DNA from: CAIJMU01 sp035530275
GTDB lineage: Bacteria; Spirochaetota; Spirochaetia; Treponematales; Rectinemataceae
Assembly (NCBI GenBank): GCA_035530275.1
Contig: DATKVC010000024.1
Span: 124,001 to 188,000, forward strand
Length of the DNA stretch: 64,000 nucleotides
Reading direction: 5' to 3'
The translations under genes and the position numbers were made by a program. Below, piece by piece: positions 42,903 to 48,900 of the stretch; the stretch's first letter is position 1, and every line of letters begins with the position of its first letter. Below the pieces are notes generated by a model. That model searched no databases and had not been told where the DNA came from. It saw nothing but the letters and a program-made list of their open reading frames with translations.

Positions 42903-45056
42903 GTGTCGTCGCACCTCTACGTACTTCTTCCCGGTTCACCCCTTCCCCTCGGGGCCCGTCCCTCGACCGAGGGGGTGAATTTCGCGATCTTCTCCCGCAA
43001 CGCCGAATCGCTGATCCTCACGATCTACGCGAGGGCGGAAGATGGGGAGCCCGAGCTCGAGTTTCGCCTCGATCCCAAGCACAACCGAACGGGCGATATC
43101 TGGCATGTTTTCGTCGCCGGTCTGCGGGCGGGGGCCCTTTACCTCTGGAAGGCGGAGGGGCCCTACATTCCGATGCGGGGGCTTCGCTTCAACCGCCACA
43201 AGTCCCTCATCGATCCCTATGCCAAGGCCCTTTCGGCGACACCCGCCTGGAATTTCGCCGCGGCGAGGGCCTTCGATCCGGAATCGCCTGAGCTCGACCT
43301 TTCCTGGTCCGATGCCGAGAATTCGGATTCGATACCCAAATGCGTGGTCATCTCCGACGAATTCGATTGGAAGGGCGATCGTCCCCTCAATTATCCGCTC
43401 CGGCACTGCGTGATCTACGAAACCCACGTTAAGGGGCTGTCGCGGCATCTGAGTTCGCGGGTCGAGCATCCGGGGAGCTTCCGGGGCGTCGTCGAATCGA
43501 TTCCCTACCTGAAGTCCCTCGGGATCACGAGCCTCGAGCTCCTGCCCGTGCAGGAGTTCAACGAGCACGAGTTGATGCGCCGCGATCCGGAGACCGGCGA
43601 GAGGCTCAGGAATTACTGGGGCTATTCGAGCCTGGCCTTTTTCGCGCCCAAGGCGGGCTATGCCTCGAGGACCGAGGCGGGGGCGCCCGTCGCCGAATTC
43701 AAGTACATGGTGAGGGAGCTTCACGCCGCGGGCATCGAGCTCATCCTCGACATCGTCTTCAACCACTCCGCCGAGGGGAACGAGCAGGGGCCGACCCTTT
43801 CCTTTCGCGGTCTCGACAACTCGATCTACTACATCCTGGACGAGAACAAGCGTTTCTATCGCAATTACTCGGGTTGCGGAAATACGCTCAATTGCAATCA
43901 TCCGGTGGTGCGTTCCCTCATCATGGACTGTCTCCGCTATTGGGTCGCCGAGATGCACGTCGACGGCTTTCGATTCGACCTGGGCTCGATCCTCGGGCGG
44001 GACCAGAACGGAAAGCTCCTCGAGAATCCGCCGGTCCTCGAGGAGATCGCCGAGGACCCGCTACTCAGACATACGAAGATCATCGCGGAGGCCTGGGACG
44101 CGGGCGGAGCCTACCAGGTGGGCTGGTTTCCCGGCGGTCGCTGGGCGGAATGGAACGACCGCTATCGCGACGATCTCCGGCGTTTTTGGCGAGGCGACGA
44201 GCGGGCAGTCCAGGGTCTCGCCACGAGGGTCACCGGCTCGAGCGACCTCTACCTCCGCGACGGGCGCAAGCCCTTCCATTCGATCAACTACATCACGAGC
44301 CATGACGGCTTCACCCTGCGCGACCTCCTTTCCTACGACAGGAAGCACAACGCGCGGAACGGCGAGGGCGATCGTGACGGACACGACGCGAACCTGAGCT
44401 GGAACCACGGCTTCGAGGGCGATGGGGCCCCCGCGTCAACCGAGGAGCTTCGGGAGAGGCAGGCGCGGAATTTCGCGGCGACCCTCCTCCTGTCGATCGG
44501 CACGCCGATGCTCCTCGGGGGCGACGAGTTCCTCCGGAGCCAGGGCGGCAACAACAACGCCTATTGCCAGGATAACGAAATCAGTTGGTATGATTTCGGG
44601 CTCGCCGAGCGCAATTTCGGCTTTCTCCGCTTCGTCCGGGAGCTCGTGGCCTTCAGGTTGCGGCATCCCGCCTTCCGTCGCCCCGAGTTTTTCACCGGGA
44701 AGGACGGCGACTACAACGCGATACCCGACATCGTCTGGTATGACGACAAGGGGCAGAGCCCCGACTGGGCGCGCATCGAGCGACTCCTCGCCTGGCGCAT
44801 CGACGGGGCCCGAGCGGACATCGTAGCCGATCGCGACGACAACGACTTTCTCGTCCTCTGCAACGCCTGGCCCGAGTCGCGGCACTTCGTCCTCCACGCC
44901 CCCGCGCGGGGCAAGCATTGGGCCCGCGTGATCGACAGCTCCCTGCCGAGCCCCCTCGACATAGCGAGCCAGGGGAAGGAGGAATTCCTGAGCCCACAGA
45001 ACTCCTATCTCCTGGCGGGGCGGAGCTTCGTCCTCCTCATGTCGAAGGAGGCCTGA
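42903..45056 (+). CDS. glgX: Glycogen debranching enzyme GlgX
   Basis: This 717-residue GH13 enzyme matches GlgX/isoamylase. An N-terminal CBM48-like domain starts with GSPLPLGARPSTEGVNFAIFSRNAE. The catalytic domain shows VIYETHVKGLSRH, DIVFNHSAEG, the nucleophile Asp in VDGFRFDLGSILGRD (about residue 358), the acid/base Glu in IIAEAWDAGGAYQVG and the third Asp in YITSHDGFTLRDLLSY. It cleaves alpha-1,6 branches of glycogen. The start is GTG with no ribosome site; see the promoter at 42868-42896. Other glycogen genes are not adjacent. Confidence 0.94.
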   Translation: MSSHLYVLLPGSPLPLGARPSTEGVNFAIFSRNAESLILTIYARAEDGEPELEFRLDPKHNRTGDIWHVFVAGLRAGALYLWKAEGPYIPMRGLRFNRHKSLIDPYAKALSATPAWNFAAARAFDPESPELDLSWSDAENSDSIPKCVVISDEFDWKGDRPLNYPLRHCVIYETHVKGLSRHLSSRVEHPGSFRGVVESIPYLKSLGITSLELLPVQEFNEHELMRRDPETGERLRNYWGYSSLAFFAPKAGYASRTEAGAPVAEFKYMVRELHAAGIELILDIVFNHSAEGNEQGPTLSFRGLDNSIYYILDENKRFYRNYSGCGNTLNCNHPVVRSLIMDCLRYWVAEMHVDGFRFDLGSILGRDQNGKLLENPPVLEEIAEDPLLRHTKIIAEAWDAGGAYQVGWFPGGRWAEWNDRYRDDLRRFWRGDERAVQGLATRVTGSSDLYLRDGRKPFHSINYITSHDGFTLRDLLSYDRKHNARNGEGDRDGHDANLSWNHGFEGDGAPASTEELRERQARNFAATLLLSIGTPMLLGGDEFLRSQGGNNNAYCQDNEISWYDFGLAERNFGFLRFVRELVAFRLRHPAFRRPEFFTGKDGDYNAIPDIVWYDDKGQSPDWARIERLLAWRIDGARADIVADRDDNDFLVLCNAWPESRHFVLHAPARGKHWARVIDSSLPSPLDIASQGKEEFLSPQNSYLLAGRSFVLLMSKEA

Positions 45057-45082
45057 CGCAGGTCATTAAATCCTTGTTAAAT

Positions 45083-45111
45083 TTGCCTTTGCGGCCCTTG
45101 CTGGCTACCTT
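45083..45111 (+). promoter_or_regulatory. Promoter of the SEC-C gene, leaderless arrangement
   Basis: TTGCCT (45083-45088) and TACCTT (45106-45111) are 17 bases apart, and six bases separate the -10 box from the ATG at 45118. No ribosome site is present. Confidence 0.45.
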
Positions 45112-45117
45112 GAACCC

Positions 45118-45864
45118 ATGGCGAGGAGGATGAGCGGGCAGGTTCCCGCGACCCGCGACGCGGCGATCAAGGCCGGTTTGCGGGAGTTGGCACGGCACCG
45201 GCCGGACAGGGCTCTGGAGCCCCTGCGGGAGGCCGTGCAGGGCTGTCCCGCCCTCGACAAGGTGGAGCTGGCCCGGCGCCTGTATTGGCTGGCCGTCGCC
45301 CTCCTTCAACTCGACCGCAGCGATCTCGCCATCAAGAGCCTCGCCTCGGCGCAAAAGCTCAGGCCCCGCGGTCTGGCTCGTGACGTCTATGTGCGGCGCG
45401 TGAACGCCTATGGGATGCCGAGGCGGGCGACGCGGGAGCTCGACGATTTTTGGGCCTTTTATTCGATACAAGCCTGCACCTACCTCGCCTCGCGGCCGGG
45501 GCGGCGATTCGCGGCAGCGACGGAAAAGGATCTCGTGACAAGGACCATCGCCGCGGCCTGGGTGGATATTAGGCATTCGGGGCGCCTCGAGGAGCTCGAC
45601 GTCGAGGAACGACTTGCGCTTTTCAAGGCCTCGAAGCTGGCCTTCCCGCGACCCGTCGGCCTCGGAGGACGAGCCTTCCCCGCCTCGGAGCGGGCCGCCT
45701 TCGGGCCCGGCGGTCCCGCCTCCTCGAGTTGCTCCGACCCGATGAGGGTGGATTTCAAGCGAGGGAAGCGGGTCAAGGCGACGGATCGCTGCCCCTGCGG
45801 CTCCGGTCTCCCCTATTGCAAGTGTTGCGGGAGGACTAAAAGCCCCCTCGAACTCGGCGATTGA
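45118..45864 (+). CDS. SEC-C zinc-motif protein with TPR-like N-terminus
   Basis: This 248-residue basic protein has a helical N-terminal half with a TPR-like pattern (RRLYWLAVALLQLDRSDLAIKSLASAQKLRPRG). The SEC-C zinc motif CPCGSGLPYCKCCGR lies close to the C-terminus (about residues 225-240), as in SecA and several small proteins. The middle carries LDDFWAFYSIQACTYLASRPGRRF. The function is not known; SEC-C motifs bind ribosomes, SecB or nucleic acids. It lies between glgX and the sigma factor gene, with its own putative leaderless promoter. Confidence 0.75.
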   Translation: MARRMSGQVPATRDAAIKAGLRELARHRPDRALEPLREAVQGCPALDKVELARRLYWLAVALLQLDRSDLAIKSLASAQKLRPRGLARDVYVRRVNAYGMPRRATRELDDFWAFYSIQACTYLASRPGRRFAAATEKDLVTRTIAAAWVDIRHSGRLEELDVEERLALFKASKLAFPRPVGLGGRAFPASERAAFGPGGPASSSCSDPMRVDFKRGKRVKATDRCPCGSGLPYCKCCGRTKSPLELGD

Positions 45865-46145
45865 GGCAATTCGACACAATTCGAGCTGGCTGGGCGCAGA
45901 CTGTTTCAAAATGAGGCAGTCATAGGGGCTCGACGCCGCCAGGTGGGCGAAATGGATGCGGCCCTCCCGAAAAAGCGGGCGTTCAGGTCGGCAGGTGAAG
46001 ATTGATGGGGAGCGGAACGGCGATTCACGACGCACTCAAGTTCACCGAGCGTAAAATTGTAAATGATTGGCAAATAAGTAAATAGTAGCCTAGTAGTCGA
46101 GGGGATCGCGAGGGGTCGAGTGGATCGCTCTCGTTTTTCTAGCGA

Positions 46146-46162
46146 TTGGCACGGAACCTGCT
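46146..46162 (+). promoter_or_regulatory. Sigma-54 (-24/-12) promoter of the RpoS-like gene
   Basis: TTGGCACGGAACCTGCTT carries GG at 46148-46149 and GC at 46160-46161, ten bases between. Against the consensus YTGGCACGrNNNTTGCW only one position differs. The expected start is near 46173, just ahead of the GGAGG ribosome site. The rest of the spacer 45865-46145 has an AT-rich patch (46052-46092) with GTAAAT repeats that could hold an activator site; nothing else is recognised. Confidence 0.8.
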
Positions 46163-46187
46163 TTGTATAGAGCGATTGGAGGTTCCA

Positions 46188-47054
46188 ATGATCCGCTCCG
46201 CTAATCGCAGTTCTTCGAGCCCTTCAGATGACAATGTCCTTTCCATCTATCTGAAAGAGATAAACCGCATTCCCCTCCTCTCCCGCGAGGAAGAGGATCG
46301 CTACGCCAGGGCCGCCGCGACGGGCGACAAGTCCGCCAAGGACAAACTGGTCACCTCGAATCTCCGCTTTGTCGTCAATGTCGCCAAGCGCTATCAGAAT
46401 CAGGGTCTTCCCCTCGTCGATCTCGTTTCCGAGGGGAACATCGGCCTGATCAACGCGATCGAGCGCTATGACGTCGACAAGGGATATCACTTCATTTCCT
46501 ACGCGGTGTGGTGGATCCGACAGGCCATCCTCAAGGCGATCTGCGAGAAGTCGCGGATGATCCGCCTCCCCCTCAACCGGGCCAACGAACTCGTGCAGAT
46601 AGACAAGGCTCGCAAGACCCTCGAGGGGGCACGCAGCGAGGACGAGGAGATCCGCGAGATCGCCCGTCTCCTCGAGATGGAGCCCGAGCACGTGGCCGAC
46701 CTCGTGGCGGTGAGCCGCGACCTCGTGTCGCTCGAGTCCCCGGTCTTCGACGAGCGCGACTCCTCCACCGTCGGCGATTTTATCGAGAATTCGGCCTACA
46801 CCTCGCCCGAAGAGCATGTCGTCGCCCAGAATCTCAAGGAAGACATCAACTCCGTCCTCGAGACCCTGTCGGCCAAGGAGCGCGAGGTCATCGAGTGGCG
46901 CTTCGGGCTCAACGGACGCAATCCCCTCAGCCTCAAGGAAATCGGCACCCGCTTCAGCCTCACCAAGGAAAGGATCCGCCAGATCGAAAAGGCGGCCCTT
47001 CGCCGACTCACCCTCTCGAACAGGGCAGAGGTGTTGGCGAGCTACGTGGCGTAA
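46188..47054 (+). CDS. RpoS-like group 2 sigma-70 family factor
   Basis: This 288-residue sigma factor lacks region 1.1, as in RpoS-like group 2 sigmas. Region 1.2 is DNVLSIYLKEINRIPLLSREEE. Region 2 contains LVTSNLRFVVNVAKRYQNQGLPLVDLVSEGNIGLINAIERYD and FISYAVWWIRQAIL. Region 3 follows with IRLPLNRANEL, and region 4 has LSAKEREVIEWRFGLNG and TKERIRQIEKAALRRL. The ATG at 46188 has GGAGG five bases upstream. It is the only sigma factor in the window. The -24/-12 promoter ahead of it predicts control by RpoN, like rpoS in Borrelia. Confidence 0.9.
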   Translation: MIRSANRSSSSPSDDNVLSIYLKEINRIPLLSREEEDRYARAAATGDKSAKDKLVTSNLRFVVNVAKRYQNQGLPLVDLVSEGNIGLINAIERYDVDKGYHFISYAVWWIRQAILKAICEKSRMIRLPLNRANELVQIDKARKTLEGARSEDEEIREIARLLEMEPEHVADLVAVSRDLVSLESPVFDERDSSTVGDFIENSAYTSPEEHVVAQNLKEDINSVLETLSAKEREVIEWRFGLNGRNPLSLKEIGTRFSLTKERIRQIEKAALRRLTLSNRAEVLASYVA

Positions 47055-47154
47055 CCAGCGCCTCCTGGCGTTGTTACTTCTATGATCGGATCGATGCCGG
47101 GCCCTGCTCGGCGAGGGACCCCTCCTCCCTTTCAGTCGATCCCCTCCCCACTTC

Positions 47155-47188
47155 CCAGCCCCGGACCCTCCGCCGGGGCTGGTTCTTA
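47155..47188 (+). terminator. Terminator of the RpoS-like gene
   Basis: CCAGCCCCGG (47155-47164) pairs with CCGGGGCTGG (47173-47182) around an 8-base loop, followed by TTCTTATT. The right half of this terminator is duplicated at 47891-47916. Confidence 0.75.
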
Positions 47189-47192
47189 TTGA
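47167..47192 (+). repeat. 26-bp direct repeat, left copy
   Basis: This sequence begins CCTCCGCCGGGGCTGG and ends TTCTTATTGA, and is identical to 47891-47916. It covers the loop and right arm of the sigma-gene terminator and contains the vapC stop codon. Confidence 0.9.
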
Positions 47193-47602
47193 AAGGGATT
47201 CATGACTTTCAGCGGGCCGAAAGCCTGGCCGTGGGTCAGGTCCTCGGTCATCAATAGCGTCGCCTTGGCCTTTAAGGCGGCGGCGACAATCGAGGCATCC
47301 CAGAACGAAAGCTGGAATCGTTCTTTGACCTCAAGGGCATCGATGAAGAGTCTTCTATCGTTTTCTACGACATGCCACGCGAGGTAATCCATGACGATGC
47401 TTTTCGCCTCGCCGGCAGCCGGCAATTTCCTCGCGAGATTGACGAAAAGCTCCTGGAGAACCTGGGCGCTGATCAGGGGAACGATCTCGGCTCTCCAGGC
47501 TTTTCTGACCCAAGCCGAAGACCTCTCGTTCTTTTCTCCCGCGGAATGATCGAGCGCGTAAAAGAGAATGTTGGTATCGAAAAATACCAGCTCAGGATCC
47601 AT
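47186..47602 (-). CDS. vapC: PIN-domain toxin (VapC type)
   Basis: This 138-residue PIN-domain protein has the four acidic positions of the nuclease: Asp in VFFDTNILFYALD (N-terminus), Glu in SAQVLQELFVNLAR, Asp in SFWDASIVAAALKA, and Asp in LLMTEDLTHGQ. VapC toxins cut tRNA or rRNA. The ATG at 47602 overlaps the antitoxin gene by 11 bases; an open frame from 47632 adds ten less likely residues. The stop codon falls within the left 26-bp direct repeat. Target RNA unknown. Confidence 0.87.
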   Translation of the reverse strand: MDPELVFFDTNILFYALDHSAGEKNERSSAWVRKAWRAEIVPLISAQVLQELFVNLARKLPAAGEAKSIVMDYLAWHVVENDRRLFIDALEVKERFQLSFWDASIVAAALKAKATLLMTEDLTHGQAFGPLKVMNPFQ

Positions 47603-47822
47603 GGGCCTCTTCCCGGCCGAGGGGCTCACCACCGAGGGAGATCCCGGAATCCAGAATCGAGAGCGCGTGTTTTCGCAGCGCTTCCTGGAATTGCCGGGCC
47701 CCGACCTTTTCGCTCACCGTGTCGGCTATCCATTGCGAAAGGGAAACCCCTGCCTCCACTGCTTCATACCGGCAACGTATGAGGATTTCTTCATCGAGTC
47801 TCAAGGTGACATTCTTAGTCAT
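47592..47822 (-). CDS. vapB: Ribbon-helix-helix antitoxin of the VapC-type toxin
   Basis: This 76-residue protein begins with a beta strand MTKNVTLRLDEEILIRCRYEAVEAG, then SLSQWIADTV, typical of CopG/Arc-type ribbon-helix-helix DNA-binding antitoxins. The C-terminal part (ALRKHALSILDSGISLGGEPLGREE) should wrap the toxin. AGGGG lies before the ATG at 47822; an ATG at 47843 is an alternative. It overlaps vapC, the standard antitoxin-first arrangement. Autorepression is expected at the operator at 47848-47862. Confidence 0.85.
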   Translation of the reverse strand: MTKNVTLRLDEEILIRCRYEAVEAGVSLSQWIADTVSEKVGARQFQEALRKHALSILDSGISLGGEPLGREEAHGS

Positions 47823-47841
47823 GTGAACCCCTGCAAGTTGC

Positions 47842-47870
47842 ACAGTAGCACTTTTTCAGTGCAAATTCAA
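47842..47870 (-). promoter_or_regulatory. vapBC promoter with palindromic operator
   Basis: On the minus strand TTGAAT (47865-47870) and TACTGT (47842-47847) are 17 bases apart. Between them lies the perfect inverted repeat GCACT-N5-AGTGC (47848-47862), well placed for binding of the ribbon-helix-helix antitoxin. Confidence 0.65.
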
Positions 47871-47890
47871 TTTTCGCCAATGTTCAGGAA

Positions 47891-47916
47891 CCTCCGCCGG
47901 GGCTGGTTCTTATTGA
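47891..47916 (+). repeat. 26-bp direct repeat, right copy
   Basis: This is identical to 47167-47192, exactly 724 bp away. Its left neighbour differs, so the left arm of the terminator is absent. Its last bases form the -35 box of the tRNA-Gly promoter. Confidence 0.9.
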
Positions 47917-47942
47917 CGCACTTTTATTGCCCCCGCTATAGT
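47913..47942 (+). promoter_or_regulatory. tRNA-Gly promoter
   Basis: TTGACG (47913-47918) and TATAGT (47937-47942) are 18 bases apart, and the tRNA begins 13 bases later. The -35 box overlaps the end of the direct repeat. Confidence 0.7.
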
Positions 47943-47955
47943 GGAACCGTTCAGC

Positions 47956-48026
47956 GCGATCGTCGTATACCGGTATTACCCGAGCTTCCCAAGCTCGTGA
48001 AGCGGGTTCGACTCCCGTCGATCGCT
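47956..48026 (+). tRNA. tRNA-Gly, anticodon CCC
   Basis: A 71-nt cloverleaf has a 7-bp acceptor stem GCGATCG/CGATCGC, a short D-arm GTATACCGGTATTACC of the glycine type, and an anticodon stem CGAGC..GCTCG with loop TTCCCAA. A T-arm GCGGG-TTCGACT-CCCGT includes a G-T pair, and the discriminator is T. CCA is not encoded. It reads GGG codons. Confidence 0.92.
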
Positions 48027-48028
48027 CG

Positions 48029-48063
48029 ACGCAAAAGCCCGGCCCTGCGCCGGGCTTTTGCGT
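48029..48063 (+). terminator. tRNA-Gly terminator inside a larger palindrome
   Basis: ACGCAAAAGCCCGGC and GCCGGGCTTTTGCGT form a 15-bp perfect stem around CCTGC, three bases after the tRNA. Farther out, AGCGTCGACGGG (48069-48080) is complementary to the tRNA 3' end CCCGTCGA-T-CGCT (48014-48026), with one bulged T, so the inverted repeat reaches into the tRNA. Confidence 0.8.
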
Positions 48064-48080
48064 TAATAAGCGTCGACGGG

Positions 48081-48454
48081 GGCTGGCGATTGTCAGCCTC
48101 GAAGGGCTTGCGTGGCTCCGATCGTCCGATTGTTTGAGGACGATCGGTGTGAGCGCGCAGGGATGCGCGCGAAAACGCAAGCCCCGGCCCGGAGCGGGGT
48201 CGGCGAAGCCGCCCCGTGGATCGCAGCCGATGCCTGGGAGCCGGAGCCTTGGGTTTTTTGGCCTGGCGCGAAGCAGGCCTAATCATATGTTTGGTTGTTC
48301 ATATGTTCATGCGTCCATATGATCATGCGCTAGTCGTTGGCCCTTTATTCGTTCGGGCGGCCTTGGCGGACCTCTGGTCCGTGGCGCAGGGGCAGCTGCG
48401 GAGGGAGACGCCGGCGACCGGCCTCGCCTAAGGCACCACCGCGGTGCTTCTTTC
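48081..48454. other. Noncoding spacer with nested palindromes
   Basis: No gene is supported in this stretch between tRNA-Gly and the acylphosphatase. It holds CCGATCGTCC/GGACGATCGG (about 48117-48147), GCGCGC-N6-GCGCGC (about 48154-48171), a GC-rich fold around 48185-48222, and the 16-bp tandem units at 48284-48331. GCACC/GGTGC near 48433-48448 may end the acylphosphatase transcript. A small RNA is possible but unsupported. Confidence 0.5.
48284..48331. repeat. Three tandem 16-bp units, each starting CATATG
   Basis: CATATG occurs at 48284, 48300 and 48316, exactly 16 bases apart. Units 2 and 3 (CATATGTTCATGCGTC and CATATGATCATGCGCT) agree at 13 of 16 positions; unit 1 shares the first 8 bases. 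They resemble a small iteron-like or operator array. Confidence 0.6.
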
Positions 48455-48760
48455 TTACCAGCCTTCAATCTCGAAGTCGGCGAAGTTGCCCGTGGGTTCG
48501 CGCTTCTGGGCGATGACGCGGTCGACCCGGGCGCCGGGGGGGCCGCTCGCGAGCCAGTCTTCGAAATCGGCCAGGGCGTCGGTGCTGCCTTCGGCCCAGG
48601 TTTCGACATCGCCGTTGTCGAGGTTGCGCACCCAGCCGGTCAGGCCGAGGGAGTGGGCCTTGTGGCTGGCCGAGTAGCGAAAGCCGACGCCTTGGACGCG
48701 TCCCTGGACGATTGTATGGAGGGCGGATCGAGCGCTTCGGGTGATTTGCTCCTTGTCCAC
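48455..48760 (-). CDS. acyP: Acylphosphatase
   Basis: This 101-residue protein hydrolyses acyl phosphates. The catalytic Arg is in VQGRVQGVGFRYSASHKAHSLGLTGWVRNLDNGDVE, which also contains the catalytic Asn; both are conserved. The length fits the family (90-100 residues). The start is GTG at 48760 with AGGAGG five bases before it. It diverges from tex, sharing a 140-bp spacer. Confidence 0.94.
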   Translation of the reverse strand: MDKEQITRSARSALHTIVQGRVQGVGFRYSASHKAHSLGLTGWVRNLDNGDVETWAEGSTDALADFEDWLASGPPGARVDRVIAQKREPTGNFADFEIEGW

Positions 48761-48865
48761 GGGACCCTCCTTGTCGATGGCGGGATGTTGGGAGGGTAGA
48801 CCATCAGGTCGTATCTGTCGAGTAAAAGCGATCGAGTCGAGGGCCTGTGGCGGTTTCGAGGCGGC

Positions 48866-48894
48866 TTGAATTTCGCCTCGGCTTCCCGTACCGT
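48866..48894 (+). promoter_or_regulatory. tex promoter, leaderless arrangement
   Basis: TTGAAT (48866-48871) and TACCGT (48889-48894) are 17 bases apart; six bases then separate the -10 box from the ATG at 48901. No ribosome site precedes the start. Confidence 0.45.
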
Positions 48895-48900
48895 GGCCCC

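Noticed and set aside
48134..48431. Short open frames in the tRNA-Gly to acyP gap
   Set aside because: They cross palindromes and the 16-bp repeats, lack ribosome sites and show no protein pattern.
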